A DNA stretch of 32,872 nucleotides from an uncultured Ruminococcus sp. (lineage in GTDB: Bacteria > Bacillota > Clostridia > UBA1212), in the NCBI GenBank assembly GCA_902782645.1, contig CACZNV010000078.1, forward strand, positions 1 to 32,872, read 5' to 3'. Numbering within the stretch: the stretch's first letter is position 1; every line of letters begins with the position of its first letter. The notes beneath the pieces were generated by a model. It searched no databases and was not told the DNA's origin. It saw only the letters and a program-made list of their open reading frames with translations. The translations under genes and the position numbers were made by a program. Shown in pieces: positions 7,978 to 16,617 of this stretch.

Positions 7978-8523
7978 ATGTCAAGAATCGGAAAAAAACC
8001 GATTGCAATTCCTGCTGGTGTGACAGTTGACATTGCCGACGGAAACGTTGTTACCGTCAAAGGCCCCAACGGTCAGCTCACAGAGAGTTTCAGCACAAGA
8101 CTCACCATCAAAAAAGAAGGTGCTGAGGTCGTAGTTGAGAGAAGCTCAGACGACAAGTTCGACAGAAGTCTTCACGGACTTACCCGCAGCCTCATCCAGA
8201 ACATGGTTGACGGTGTCACAAAGGGTTTCGTAAAGAACCTGGAGATCAACGGTGTCGGTTACAGAGCATCTAAAGCCGGCAAGGTTCTCACTCTCAACGT
8301 TGGTTTCTCCCACCCGGTAGATATCGAAGAGCCTGAAGGAATTACAGTAGAAGTGCCCGCACAGAACAAAATCGTTGTTAAGGGTGCTGACAAGCAAGCT
8401 GTCGGAGCTTTCGCAGCCAAGATTCGCGCTACACGTAAGCCTGAGCCGTACAAGGGCAAAGGTATTAAATACGACTATGAGGTTGTAAGGCGCAAAGAAG
8501 GCAAGACCGGCGCAAAGAAGTAA
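7978..8523 (+). CDS. rplF: Large ribosomal subunit protein L6
   Basis: L6 sits near the sarcin-ricin loop and the factor-binding site of the 50S subunit. The 181-residue product starts [15 protein letters not shown] and has the C-terminal motif [16 protein letters not shown] near residues 153-168. Length is normal. The ATG follows CGGAGGAAAA. The upstream spacer is unusually long for the operon and folds into hairpins, so L6 translation could be controlled separately from S8. Confidence 0.99.
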   Translation: MSRIGKKPIAIPAGVTVDIADGNVVTVKGPNGQLTESFSTRLTIKKEGAEVVVERSSDDKFDRSLHGLTRSLIQNMVDGVTKGFVKNLEINGVGYRASKAGKVLTLNVGFSHPVDIEEPEGITVEVPAQNKIVVKGADKQAVGAFAAKIRATRKPEPYKGKGIKYDYEVVRRKEGKTGAKK

Positions 8524-8542
8524 AGAAGGGAGTGCAGCTTAA

Positions 8543-8911
8543 ATGATTAAGAAAATCGATAAAAATGCGGATCGCAAAAGAAGGCATCTCCGCGTAAGGA
8601 AAAAAGTCATTGGAACAAGCGAGCGCCCGAGACTCTGTGTTTACAGGAGCATTGCTAACATCTCAGTGCAGATTATTGACGACACAGTCGGTCACACACT
8701 TGCATCGGCTTCTTCTTTGGACAAAGCAGTTAAAGCTGAGTTTGAGTACGGCGGAAACATTGAAGCAGCTAAGGCAGTCGGCAAACTGATTGGCGAAAGA
8801 GCAGCTGAAAAGGGAATCAAAGAGGTTGTGTTCGACCGCGGCGGTTACCCCTACCACGGACGCGTAAAGGCACTTGCCGATGCCGCTCGTGAAGCAGGTC
8901 TTGATTTCTGA
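8543..8911 (+). CDS. rplR: Large ribosomal subunit protein L18
   Basis: L18 binds 5S rRNA together with L5 and attaches it to the central protuberance. The 122-residue product starts with a basic segment, [16 protein letters not shown] near residues 10-25, and ends in the conserved [26 protein letters not shown] region. AGGGAG precedes the ATG. Spacing and order match the standard spc segment. Confidence 0.99.
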   Translation: MIKKIDKNADRKRRHLRVRKKVIGTSERPRLCVYRSIANISVQIIDDTVGHTLASASSLDKAVKAEFEYGGNIEAAKAVGKLIGERAAEKGIKEVVFDRGGYPYHGRVKALADAAREAGLDF

Positions 8912-8930
8912 TACCGAAGGAGAAAGTGAC

Positions 8931-9428
8931 ATGGAACGTAACAATCAAGCTAATAAAAGTGAGTATACAGAGAAGCTTGTCCATCTCGGCAAAGTAACCA
9001 AGGTCGTGAAGGGCGGTAAAAACATGAGATGGAATGCGCTGGTCGTTGTCGGCGACGAGAACGGACACGTTGGCGCAGGCATGGGCAAGGCTGCCGAAGT
9101 ACCGGATGCGGTTAAGAAAGCAGTTGCTGCCGCCAAGAAGAACATGATCGCGGTTCCCATGGTAGGCACCACGATTCCCCACGAAATTATCGGCACATAC
9201 GGAGCAGGAGAAGTCCTTCTCAAGCCGGCCGGCAAAGGTACCGGTGTTATCGCCGGCGGTGCCGCCCGTGCGGTTGTCGAGCTCGCAGGCCTCAAAGATA
9301 TCAGAACAAAGTCTCTGAGATCGAACAATGCATGCAATGTTGTCATGGCGACAATGGACGCTCTCCGCAATCTGGTAACAGCTGAGTCTGTTGCAAGTGT
9401 CCGCGGCAAGAACGTTGACGAGATTTGA
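8931..9428 (+). CDS. rpsE: Small ribosomal subunit protein S5
   Basis: S5 contributes to decoding accuracy and to the mRNA entry channel of the 30S subunit. The reading frame is open from 8874, but AAGGAG at 8917-8922 fits the ATG at 8931, giving 165 residues, the family length. The double-stranded RNA binding-like fold includes [20 protein letters not shown] near residues 38-57. The C-terminal block [19 protein letters not shown] is near 124-142. It lies between rplR and rpmD. Confidence 0.98.
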   Translation: MERNNQANKSEYTEKLVHLGKVTKVVKGGKNMRWNALVVVGDENGHVGAGMGKAAEVPDAVKKAVAAAKKNMIAVPMVGTTIPHEIIGTYGAGEVLLKPAGKGTGVIAGGAARAVVELAGLKDIRTKSLRSNNACNVVMATMDALRNLVTAESVASVRGKNVDEI

Positions 9429-9445
9429 TGACGGGAGGAAATGAA

Positions 9446-9619
9446 ATGCTTAAAATTACTCTCACAAGAAGTGTGTACGGCATAGTTGAGAATCAGCGTG
9501 CCACACTCAAAGCTCTCGGTCTTAGAAAGATCGGACACATCGTAGAAAAACCCGATAACGAGCAGATTCGCGGAATGATCAGAGTTGTGAGTCACCTCGT
9601 AAAGGTCGAAGAGAATTAA
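9446..9619 (+). CDS. rpmD: Large ribosomal subunit protein L30
   Basis: L30 is a small 50S protein. The frame is open upstream to 9425, overlapping rpsE, but GGGAGG sits just before the ATG at 9446. That gives 57 residues beginning [12 protein letters not shown], the normal length and start. The family motif [20 protein letters not shown] follows. It lies between rpsE and rplO, as usual in the spc segment. Confidence 0.97.
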   Translation: MLKITLTRSVYGIVENQRATLKALGLRKIGHIVEKPDNEQIRGMIRVVSHLVKVEEN

Positions 9620-9632
9620 GGAGGACAGAAAT

Positions 9633-10076
9633 ATGAAACTTAATGATTTAAGACCAGCAGATGGTGCAAAAAGAGACCCCTTCAGAAAAGGCCAGGGCCA
9701 CGGAAGCGGCAACGGCAAGACCGCAGGACGCGGACATAAGGGCCAGAAAGCACGCTCCGGCGGCAACATCAGACCCGGCTTCGAAGGCGGCCAGACTCCG
9801 CTCTACAGAAGAATGCCTAAGAGGGGATTCAATAACAAAATATTTGCTAACCACTATGCGGAAATCAATATCGGCAGTCTTAACTGCTTCGAGAACGGCT
9901 CCGTAGTAGATGCAGCGGCTCTTGTGGAGGCCGGCATCATTAAGAATGTATACGATGGACTCAGCGTGCTTGGCAGTGGAAAGCTCGAAAAGAAATTAAC
10001 TGTCAAAGCCGCAAGATTTTCTAAGTCGGCTGCAGAAAAGATTGAAGGCTTGGGAGGAAAGGCTGAGGTGGTCTGA
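9633..10076 (+). CDS. rplO: Large ribosomal subunit protein L15
   Basis: L15 is a late-assembly 50S protein with a long basic N-terminal extension. The 147-residue product has the glycine-rich signature GHGSGNGKTAGRGHKGQKAR near residues 22-41 and ends in an EGLGGKAEVV segment. AAGGAGG precedes the start. The TGA stop overlaps the secY ATG by one base (TGATG), so SecY synthesis is likely coupled to L15. Confidence 0.98.
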   Translation: MKLNDLRPADGAKRDPFRKGQGHGSGNGKTAGRGHKGQKARSGGNIRPGFEGGQTPLYRRMPKRGFNNKIFANHYAEINIGSLNCFENGSVVDAAALVEAGIIKNVYDGLSVLGSGKLEKKLTVKAARFSKSAAEKIEGLGGKAEVV

Positions 10077-11458
10077 TGGGACTTTGGTCTATTATCACAA
10101 AATCTTTTAAGGAACCTACCATCCGTAAAAAGATTTTCATGACGCTTCTGCTCATCCTTATCTTCAGAATCGGCTGCTTTATCCCTGTTCCGGGTATCAA
10201 CGCAAACGTTGTCTGGAATCTCACCGACACAGGTCTTGCTCAGTTCTGGGATTTGCTGACAGGCGGCGCTATGTCGAACACGTCATTGTTCGCGATGGGT
10301 ATCTCCCCGTACATTAACGCTTCGATTATCATCCAGCTGCTCACAGTTGCAATCCCTGCATTCGAGAAGTGGTCAAAAGAAGGCCCCGAAGGAAGAAAAA
10401 AGCTCTCCCGCATCACAAAATACACTGCTGCGGCACTTGCAATCTTCCAGGCTATCATGCTCTACGTCAACATGAAGAACAACCAGAGCGGCAGCCTTCT
10501 CACAGCAAAATTCGGCGGATCCGCCGGACAGGTATTCGTATTCATGCTCATCGTATTCTCGCTGGTGGCAGGTACTTCATTCCTCACATGGCTCGGTGAC
10601 AAGATCACCGAGGTGGGAATCGGAAACGGTATCTCAATGCTCATCTTTGCGGGTATCATCGCAAGAGCGCCCCAGTGGATCGGAACCCTTATCGCCATCG
10701 CTGTCACAGGAAAGAGCGCATTCACAAACGGTCAGCTTGTTGCAAAAGGTTGGTACAGACACGTACCCCTGGCACTCATAGTGCTCCTGGTATTCCTCGT
10801 TGTTATCGTGGCGGTCGTCTGGATGGAGTCCGGCGAAAGAAGACTCGGCGTTGTATACGCTCAGAGAGTTGTAGGCCGTAAGGTCATGGGCGGACAGAAG
10901 AGCTACATCCCGCTCAAAGTCAACTCCGCAGGTGTTCTGCCGATCATCTTCGCAATGTCGCTGCTCCAGTTCCCCGGAACTATCGCATCGCTCATTAACA
11001 GCAGCAGCGGCGCCGCAAACTGGTTTGCGAACAGCTTCACAAAACAGTGGTGGTACATTATCCTCTACGCAGCGCTCATCATCGGATTCACGTTCTTCTA
11101 CAACATGGTCTACTTTGACCCCAAGGAGTACGCGAACAACATTATTCAGAACGGCGGACAGCTCACAGAGGTCAGATCCGGCAACAGAAAAGTCACAGCG
11201 CAGTACATCGCCAAGATTCAGCGCAAACTCACCTGGTTCGGCTCTATCTTCCTCGCAATCCTCGCAATCCTCCCGAATATCCTCGGAAGCATCTGCGCGG
11301 CAATCCCGTCGCTCCAGAATACCGAATCGCTCAACCTCTGGCTTGGCGGTACATCGATCCTCATTATGGTTGGCGTTGCCCTCGAGACCGTAAGAACTCT
11401 TGAGACTCAGCTTATGATGAGACACTACAAAGCCGGAAAGGGCGGCTTCCTCGGCTGA
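10076..11458 (+). CDS. secY: Protein translocase subunit SecY
   Basis: SecY forms the membrane pore of the Sec translocon with SecE and SecG. The 460-residue product has about ten hydrophobic segments, beginning near residues 18-38. Conserved landmarks include GIGNGISMLIFAGI near 182-195 and the basic cytosolic loop RRLGVVYAQRVVGRK near 256-270. It is some 20-30 residues longer than many homologues, which I place in the external loops. GGGAGG and AGGTGG inside rplO act as the binding site. It keeps its usual place between rplO and adk. Confidence 0.98.
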   Translation: MGLWSIITKSFKEPTIRKKIFMTLLLILIFRIGCFIPVPGINANVVWNLTDTGLAQFWDLLTGGAMSNTSLFAMGISPYINASIIIQLLTVAIPAFEKWSKEGPEGRKKLSRITKYTAAALAIFQAIMLYVNMKNNQSGSLLTAKFGGSAGQVFVFMLIVFSLVAGTSFLTWLGDKITEVGIGNGISMLIFAGIIARAPQWIGTLIAIAVTGKSAFTNGQLVAKGWYRHVPLALIVLLVFLVVIVAVVWMESGERRLGVVYAQRVVGRKVMGGQKSYIPLKVNSAGVLPIIFAMSLLQFPGTIASLINSSSGAANWFANSFTKQWWYIILYAALIIGFTFFYNMVYFDPKEYANNIIQNGGQLTEVRSGNRKVTAQYIAKIQRKLTWFGSIFLAILAILPNILGSICAAIPSLQNTESLNLWLGGTSILIMVGVALETVRTLETQLMMRHYKAGKGGFLG

Positions 11459-11477
11459 TTACACGCCAAGGAAAACC

Positions 11478-11605
11478 CTCAAAGCAATAATATGGCGCCG
11501 TCCCGAAAGAGTCGCGCCTTAACAGTCCGAAAGGGCTTGAAAGGCATGAATCCGGGTCGACGCCATGTTTGAGCCATTGAGGAACCTGAGTTTTCAGGCA
11601 CAAAA
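11478..11605 (+). promoter_or_regulatory. Structured spacer before adk (nested stems)
   Basis: The 166-base gap contains a nested fold. An outer stem CTCAAA (11478-11483) pairs with TTTGAG (11568-11573), and an inner stem ATGGCG (11492-11497) pairs with CGCCAT (11561-11566). They enclose a GAAA-capped hairpin AGTCC/GGGCT (11525-11537). A short hairpin CCTGA/TCAGG follows before the adk binding site. An alternative pairing GGCGC/GCGCC (11494-11518) competes with the inner stem. The layout suggests a regulatory RNA. The family is not recognised. Confidence 0.5.
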
Positions 11606-11624
11606 TACAACCGGAGGAAATTAA

Positions 11625-12278
11625 ATGATTATAATGCTTCTCGGCGCTCCCGGCGCCGGCAAAGGAACCCAGGCTGTAAAGCTTGCGGACATTCTCAATA
11701 TCCCCCACATTTCTACTGGCGATATCTTCAGAGCTAATATCAAAGAGGGAACCGAACTGGGCAAGCTCGCCGCCTCATACATCAATGACGGAAAACTTGT
11801 TCCCGACGAGGTCACAGTTTCAATAGTTGAAGACAGACTCAGAAAGCCTGACTGCCAAAACGGCGCAATACTTGACGGCTTCCCGAGAACAATATACCAG
11901 GCAGAGATGCTTGACAAGTTCCTCGCAGGCGAGGGCAAAAAACTTGACGTTGTAATTAACATCGTCATCGACGAAAAAGAGATAACCGAAAGACTTTCCC
12001 AGAGGCGCGTCTGCCCCGAGTGCAAGGCAACTTACCACCTTGGCCACAGACCTCCCAAGAACGGTCTTGCCTGCGACAACTGCGGAACGGAAGTCATTCT
12101 ACGTGACGACGACAAACCGGATGTCATTCAGAAGAGATTCAAGGAATACCACGAGTCCACAGAACCCCTCGTTGAGTATTACAAAGCCAAGGGCAATCTC
12201 ATTGAGAGCCGGGGCGTGAACGGCATCGAACAGTCTCTCAACAACACAATCAGAGCCCTGATTATGAGGAATTTCTGA
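11625..12278 (+). CDS. adk: Adenylate kinase with zinc-type LID
   Basis: This enzyme interconverts ATP plus AMP and two ADP in the cytosol. The P-loop GAPGAGKGT lies at residues 7-15 and the AMP-binding DGFPRT near 84-89. The LID domain has four cysteines, C130, C133, C150 and C153 (CPEC and CDNC), typical of Gram-positive zinc-stabilised long-form enzymes. The 217-residue length is normal. CGGAGG precedes the ATG. The conserved position after secY is common in Firmicutes. Confidence 0.98.
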   Translation: MIIMLLGAPGAGKGTQAVKLADILNIPHISTGDIFRANIKEGTELGKLAASYINDGKLVPDEVTVSIVEDRLRKPDCQNGAILDGFPRTIYQAEMLDKFLAGEGKKLDVVINIVIDEKEITERLSQRRVCPECKATYHLGHRPPKNGLACDNCGTEVILRDDDKPDVIQKRFKEYHESTEPLVEYYKAKGNLIESRGVNGIEQSLNNTIRALIMRNF

Positions 12279-12320
12279 GAGATCCGAAATGACATACTAG
12301 AATATAGCGGAAGTTAAATA

Positions 12321-13085
12321 ATGCTCTATACTAAGTCAAAATATGAAATAGAATTGATGAAGGCCGCCGGAAGAATTCTGGCGGAACTTCTCGAGTCACT
12401 CAATGATGTTGTCAGGCCCGGAATCACCACAAAAGAGCTTGACAAATACGCAGAGAGTGTTATAATGAAAAATGGTGCGCTCCCGTCCTTCAAGGGACAA
12501 CCCGGTATTTATGGTGCTCCGCCATTCCCCGCAAGTGTGTGTGCGTCGGTGAATGACGAGATTATCCATGGCATACCGGATAAACGTGTTTTAAAAGACG
12601 GCGATATCGTGACTATCGATGTCGGATGTTCCTACAAGGGGTACCAGGGAGACGCGGCCAGAACTTATGCGGTGGGCAAGTGCAGCGAAGAGACGTCGCG
12701 GCTGGTCAGCGTAACAAGGGAATGCTTTTTTGAAGGCATCAAAAACGCAGTTCCCGGAAAACGCGTGATTGACATCTCCGGAGCCGTGCAAGACCACGCA
12801 GAGTCGAATGGTTACTCTGTCGTCCGTGAATTCACCGGTCACGGAATAGGAAGAGAACTCCACGAAGATCCTGAAGTTCCGAATTACAGGACAAAATACA
12901 AGGGAATAATGCTTATTCCCGGTATTGCCATCGCTGTGGAACCCATGATCTGCGCCGGAAGCTACGCAACAAAGATTGACAAAAACAAGTGGACAGTGAG
13001 AACTGCCGACGGCAAACTCTCAGCTCACTACGAAAACACAATCATTGTTACGGACGGAGAACCCGTAATTACTACGCTGATTTAA
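12321..13085 (+). CDS. map: Methionine aminopeptidase, type I
   Basis: This enzyme removes the starting methionine from new proteins. The five metal ligands of the family are visible as D100, D111, H174, E207 and E238, and the substrate-contact histidine is in NDEIIHGIP (H83). At 254 residues it is a compact type Ia enzyme without an N-terminal SH3-like extension. The ribosome binding site is weak (GGAAG), unlike its neighbours, so translation may be modest. It lies between adk and infA as in many Firmicutes. Confidence 0.97.
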   Translation: MLYTKSKYEIELMKAAGRILAELLESLNDVVRPGITTKELDKYAESVIMKNGALPSFKGQPGIYGAPPFPASVCASVNDEIIHGIPDKRVLKDGDIVTIDVGCSYKGYQGDAARTYAVGKCSEETSRLVSVTRECFFEGIKNAVPGKRVIDISGAVQDHAESNGYSVVREFTGHGIGRELHEDPEVPNYRTKYKGIMLIPGIAIAVEPMICAGSYATKIDKNKWTVRTADGKLSAHYENTIIVTDGEPVITTLI

Positions 13086-13103
13086 TATAGGAGGAATTGA
13101 AGT

Positions 13104-13319
13104 TTGGCGAAACAGGACTTTATCGAACTCGATGGCGTCGTCACAGATGTCATGCCCAATTGCGTTTTCAAAGTAACCCTGGAAAACGGACATGTAGTGA
13201 CTGCTCACATCTCAGGCAAGCTCAGAACGAACTATATTAAGATTATTGCCGGGGACAAGGTAAAAGTACAGCTTTCACCCTATGATCTCGATCGCGGCAG
13301 AATCACTTGGCGAAAGTAA
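13104..13319 (+). CDS. infA: Translation initiation factor IF-1 (TTG start)
   Basis: IF-1 binds the A site of the 30S subunit during initiation. The 71-residue OB-fold product reads [19 protein letters not shown] at its start, and [21 protein letters not shown] near its end is family-typical. The start codon is TTG, placed nine bases after AGGAGG (13089-13094). No ATG with a suitable site is available. The spacer to rpmJ holds a small hairpin. Confidence 0.97.
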   Translation: MAKQDFIELDGVVTDVMPNCVFKVTLENGHVVTAHISGKLRTNYIKIIAGDKVKVQLSPYDLDRGRITWRK

Positions 13320-13332
13320 CATTTTGAAAATT

Positions 13333-13354
13333 CAGGCAGGCAAGAATCTGCCTG
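13333..13354 (+). other. Hairpin between infA and rpmJ
   Basis: A perfect seven-base-pair stem, CAGGCAG (13333-13339) with CTGCCTG (13348-13354), closes an eight-base loop just upstream of the rpmJ ribosome binding site. There is no T-run, so it is more likely an mRNA processing or stability element than a terminator. Confidence 0.5.
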
Positions 13355-13372
13355 CTTATGAGGAGGATTATT

Positions 13373-13489
13373 ATGAAGGTTAGACCGTCGGTTAAACCGA
13401 TCTGCGACAAGTGCAAAATCATCAAAAGACACGGGAAAGTTATGGTTATCTGTGACGCTTATCCGAAGCATAAGCAGAAACAGGGCTGA
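13373..13489 (+). CDS. rpmJ: Large ribosomal subunit protein L36, zinc form
   Basis: L36 is the smallest 50S protein and stabilises 23S rRNA helices. The 38-residue product begins [14 protein letters not shown] and carries three cysteines and a histidine (C11, C14, C27, H33), the zinc-binding form. GAGGAGG precedes the ATG. The gene is very short but is recognised by its sequence and by its standard place between infA and rpsM. Confidence 0.97.
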   Translation: MKVRPSVKPICDKCKIIKRHGKVMVICDAYPKHKQKQG

Positions 13490-13558
13490 TGTTTCCTTTA
13501 TAATCAATTGCAAAAGTTGCAGAAATGCTTTGAACCAAAAATGGAGGTGTTTTAGCTA

Positions 13559-13927
13559 ATGGCACGTATAGCGGGTGTAGACTTACCGAGAGAAAAGCGT
13601 GTTGAAATCGGACTTACGTACATTTACGGCATTGGCAATACTAAGGCTAAAGAGATTATTGCCAAGACCGGTATCAATCCGGATACAAGAGTAAAAGATC
13701 TTACTGACGATGAAGTTAACGCCATAAGAGACGTTATTGATCGTGAGTATATTGTTGAGGGTGACGTCAGAAGAGAAGTCAGTCTCAATATTAAGCGTTT
13801 AATGGAAAACGGCTCATACAGAGGCAGAAGGCACAAGGCCAAGCTTCCTGTTCGCGGCCAGAGAACCAAGACAAACGCCAGAACAAGAAAAGGCCCGAGC
13901 AAGACTGTTGCCGGCAAGAAGAAATAA
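13559..13927 (+). CDS. rpsM: Small ribosomal subunit protein S13
   Basis: S13 lies in the 30S head and contacts the P-site tRNA and bridges to the 50S subunit. The 122-residue product starts [20 protein letters not shown] and has the conserved basic tail [16 protein letters not shown] near residues 98-113. GGAGG lies 12 bases before the ATG. A TATAAT-like run at 13499-13504 upstream lacks a matching -35, so no internal promoter is called. It is the first gene of the alpha segment. Confidence 0.99.
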   Translation: MARIAGVDLPREKRVEIGLTYIYGIGNTKAKEIIAKTGINPDTRVKDLTDDEVNAIRDVIDREYIVEGDVRREVSLNIKRLMENGSYRGRRHKAKLPVRGQRTKTNARTRKGPSKTVAGKKK

Positions 13928-13944
13928 TGGGGAGGGTTTGACTA

Positions 13945-14343
13945 ATGGCTGCTAAGACTAAAAAAGTAGTTAGAGGTAAGCGTAAAGAACGTAAGAATAT
14001 CGAACACGGTCAGGCTCATATCCGTTCCAGCTTCAATAATACTATCGTAACAATCACAGATTTGGCAGGAAATGCAATTTCTTGGGCAAGCGCAGGCGGA
14101 CTCGGATTCCGCGGCTCCAAGAAGAGCACTCCTTTCGCTGCTCAGTCCGCTTCCGAGCAGGCCGCTAAGGCTGCTATGGATCACGGCCTCAAAGACGTTG
14201 AAGTATACGTAAGAGGTCCCGGACAAGGCCGCGAAGCTGCCATCAGAGCACTCTCCACCGCAGGACTGTCGATCATCCTTATCAAGGATGAGACGCCCGT
14301 TCCTCACAACGGCTGCAGACCGCCCAAGAGAAGACGTGTATAA
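13945..14343 (+). CDS. rpsK: Small ribosomal subunit protein S11
   Basis: S11 is a platform protein of the 30S subunit near the mRNA exit. The 132-residue product has a basic start, [16 protein letters not shown], and the family block [20 protein letters not shown] near residues 79-98. It ends in the typical PPKRRRV. GGAGG precedes the ATG, and it follows rpsM by 17 bases. Confidence 0.99.
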   Translation: MAAKTKKVVRGKRKERKNIEHGQAHIRSSFNNTIVTITDLAGNAISWASAGGLGFRGSKKSTPFAAQSASEQAAKAAMDHGLKDVEVYVRGPGQGREAAIRALSTAGLSIILIKDETPVPHNGCRPPKRRRV

Positions 14344-14360
14344 TATGGAGGTGTAAGAAA

Positions 14361-14993
14361 ATGGCAAGATATACAGATGCATCATGCCGTCTTTGCAGGA
14401 GAGAAGGCTGCAAGCTTTTCCTCAAAGGCGAAAAATGTTTTTCCGCTAACTGCCCGTTTGAGAAAAGAAATCAGGCACCCGGTCAGCACGGCGCTGCACA
14501 GGCCAGAAAGAAAACCTCTGAATACGGCGTGCAGATTAGAGAAAAGCAGAAAGTTAAGAGATACTACGGCGTTCTTGAAAAGCAGTTCAGAAATTACTTT
14601 GAGCTCGCAAGCAAGAAGAAGGGTGTCACAGGTGAAAACCTCCTTATCCTTCTCGAATCAAGACTGGACAACGTTGTTTACCGCATAGGCCTCGGCCAGT
14701 CAAGAGCGGAAGCAAGACAGCTTGTCAGACACGGTCACTTCACTGTTAACGGTAAGAAAGTTGACATTCCTTCTTACAGGGTTTCAGAGGGTGATGTTGT
14801 CGCGATTGCTCAGAACAGCCGCGAAATCAAGTGTCTCGAAGATATAGTTTCCACCACATCGGGACGTCTTGTTCCTCAGTGGATTGAGTACGACAGGGAC
14901 AATTATTCTGCAAAGGTGGTATCCGCTCCGAAGCGTGAAGACATAGACTTTGAGATCAAGGAGCATTTGATTGTCGAGTTGTACAGCAAATAA
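14361..14993 (+). CDS. rpsD: Small ribosomal subunit protein S4, zinc form
   Basis: S4 is a primary assembly protein of the 30S body and a known translational repressor of alpha operons. The 210-residue product has an N-terminal zinc-finger-type cysteine cluster (C9, C12 and further cysteines within the first 35 residues) and an S4 RNA-binding domain beginning near residue 97 with [16 protein letters not shown] precedes the ATG. In Bacillus the gene lies elsewhere, but here it sits between rpsK and rpoA as in many Clostridia. Confidence 0.99.
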   Translation: MARYTDASCRLCRREGCKLFLKGEKCFSANCPFEKRNQAPGQHGAAQARKKTSEYGVQIREKQKVKRYYGVLEKQFRNYFELASKKKGVTGENLLILLESRLDNVVYRIGLGQSRAEARQLVRHGHFTVNGKKVDIPSYRVSEGDVVAIAQNSREIKCLEDIVSTTSGRLVPQWIEYDRDNYSAKVVSAPKREDIDFEIKEHLIVELYSK

Positions 14994-15017
14994 TAGTTTG
15001 CTCAGAGGAGGTTTATT

Positions 15018-15968
15018 ATGGCTGATATTGAAAAACCGAGACTCGAGAATGTTTACCTTTCCGAAGACGGCCGCCAAGGTACGTTTGTCGTAGAGCCTCT
15101 CGCAAGAGGTCTTGGCATCACTATCGGAACTTCGCTCAGAAGAATCATGCTTTCTCAGCTTGAAGGCGCTGCAGCCACTTCGATTCAGATCGAAGGAGTG
15201 AGACATGAGTTTTCCACGATTCCGGGTGTTGTTGACGACGTAACCGAGATAGTTCTCAATATTAAGTGTGTCAACTTCAAACTCTATACCGATTCCACCG
15301 AGATCACTCTCCACAAAGAGGGCGCAGGTGTCATCACAGCCGGAGACATTGAACTTAACTCCGATGTTGAGATACTCAATCCTGATCAGTACATTTGCAC
15401 TCTGAATGAAGATGCAAAGCTGGACATGGTTATCACGGTTAAGAAGGGTAGAAACTGGAGACAGGCAGACAAGAACAAGGAAGCCGGTTTGCCGCTTGGC
15501 GTTATCTTCGTAGATTCAATCTTCTCACCTATCGAAAAAGTCAATGTTAAGATCGACAATACCCTTGTCGGCAATGCAACTGACTACGAGAAACTGACAA
15601 TTGAAATCTCTACAAACGGTGCAATCACTCCTGAAGAAGCTCTCAAAGAGGCTGCACAGATCCTTATCAACCAGTTCAACCTGTTTGTAAACGGCGGCGA
15701 GCTTGTTGAAGAGGACGACGGGCTTAAACTTCCCCAGGACAATGCAATTGCCAGCGATGTGCTTGCAACACCGATTGAAGAACTTGAACTCAATCAGAGA
15801 CCGCTCAATGCTCTTAAGAGAGCCGGCGTAAACACAGTCGGCGAACTCATTCACATGTCGCCCGATGAAGTTAAGAAACTTCACAACGTTGGCGCCAAGT
15901 CCATCGAGGACATCAAGGGCAAGCTTAGCAAACTCGGAGTCAAGTACGGAGAGTCCATTGAAAACTGA
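15018..15968 (+). CDS. rpoA: RNA polymerase alpha subunit
   Basis: The alpha subunit dimerises to begin RNA polymerase assembly and contacts UP elements and activators. The 316-residue product has the N-terminal dimerisation domain (about 1-230, with GLGITIGTSLRRIMLSQLEG near 30-49), a linker and the C-terminal DNA-binding domain (about 245-316, with RPLNALKRAGVNTVGELI). GAGGAGG precedes the start. It lies between rpsD and rplQ in the standard alpha arrangement. Confidence 0.99.
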   Translation: MADIEKPRLENVYLSEDGRQGTFVVEPLARGLGITIGTSLRRIMLSQLEGAAATSIQIEGVRHEFSTIPGVVDDVTEIVLNIKCVNFKLYTDSTEITLHKEGAGVITAGDIELNSDVEILNPDQYICTLNEDAKLDMVITVKKGRNWRQADKNKEAGLPLGVIFVDSIFSPIEKVNVKIDNTLVGNATDYEKLTIEISTNGAITPEEALKEAAQILINQFNLFVNGGELVEEDDGLKLPQDNAIASDVLATPIEELELNQRPLNALKRAGVNTVGELIHMSPDEVKKLHNVGAKSIEDIKGKLSKLGVKYGESIEN

Positions 15969-15992
15969 TTCTACCATTGGAGGATATAAGAA

Positions 15993-16514
15993 ATGAGTTA
16001 TAGAAAGTTAGGTCGCACCGGCGATCAAAGAAAGGCTATGCTCAGAGGCCTTGTCACAGCTCTTCTGCAGAACGGCAAAATTGTCACCACAGAGACAAGA
16101 GCTAAGGAAGTTCAGAGCATTGCTGAGAGCCTTATCACTTCCGCTGTTAAGGAAACCGACAACTTCGAGTCAAAGCAGGTTACTTTCAGCAGAGCTAAAG
16201 TGAATGCCAGAGGCAAATATATTACAATCAACAAGAAGTCTAAGAACGGTAATGACTACACTGTAAGAGAGCGTGAAACTGTCACAGAGCTCCGCAGAGT
16301 AGATAAGCCTTCAAGACTTGCCGCAAGAAGAAGAGCCATCGCTTACATCTATGCTGTAAAGGATGCTGACGGAAACAACCTCAAGGTTGTTAATAAACTC
16401 TTCGACGAGATCGCTCCCAAATACAAGGAGACCAAGGGCGGATACACAAGAATCGTTAAACTCGGCGCTCGCCGCGGTGACGGTGCCCCCATGGCAATCC
16501 TTGAGCTCATCTGA
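15993..16514 (+). CDS. rplQ: Large ribosomal subunit protein L17 with insert
   Basis: L17 is a 50S protein near the exit side. The N-terminal part, [20 protein letters not shown], and the C-terminal [19 protein letters not shown] are standard. At 173 residues the protein is about 55 longer than the common 113-125. The extra segment lies roughly at residues 60-115 and is basic. From recall, similar inserts occur in Ruminococcaceae-type genomes. TGGAGG precedes the ATG. It is the last gene of the super-operon. Confidence 0.97.
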   Translation: MSYRKLGRTGDQRKAMLRGLVTALLQNGKIVTTETRAKEVQSIAESLITSAVKETDNFESKQVTFSRAKVNARGKYITINKKSKNGNDYTVRERETVTELRRVDKPSRLAARRRAIAYIYAVKDADGNNLKVVNKLFDEIAPKYKETKGGYTRIVKLGARRGDGAPMAILELI

Positions 16515-16534
16515 TTATCAGAATGAAACAGCTG

Positions 16535-16573
16535 AAAAAGCGTGACCCCGGTTATTCGGCGTCGCGCTTTTTT
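16535..16573 (+). terminator. Intrinsic terminator of the ribosomal super-operon
   Basis: A stem pairs AAAAAGCGTGAC (16535-16546) with GTCGCGCTTTTT (16561-16572), with one G-T pair, and ends in a run of T. It follows rplQ by about 20 bases and closes the ribosomal super-operon. Confidence 0.9.
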
Positions 16574-16617
16574 GGACTAAGGCGAACCGGCGCCGGAACA
16601 GGTTATAACTTTTTAAG

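Noticed and set aside
13499-13504. TATAAT run upstream of rpsM
   Set aside because: No acceptable -35 box lies 16-18 bases upstream, so an internal promoter is not supported.
16574-16617. Manganese riboswitch (yybP-ykoY) before mntP
   Set aside because: The gap is only about 45 bases after the ribosomal terminator and shows no riboswitch core.
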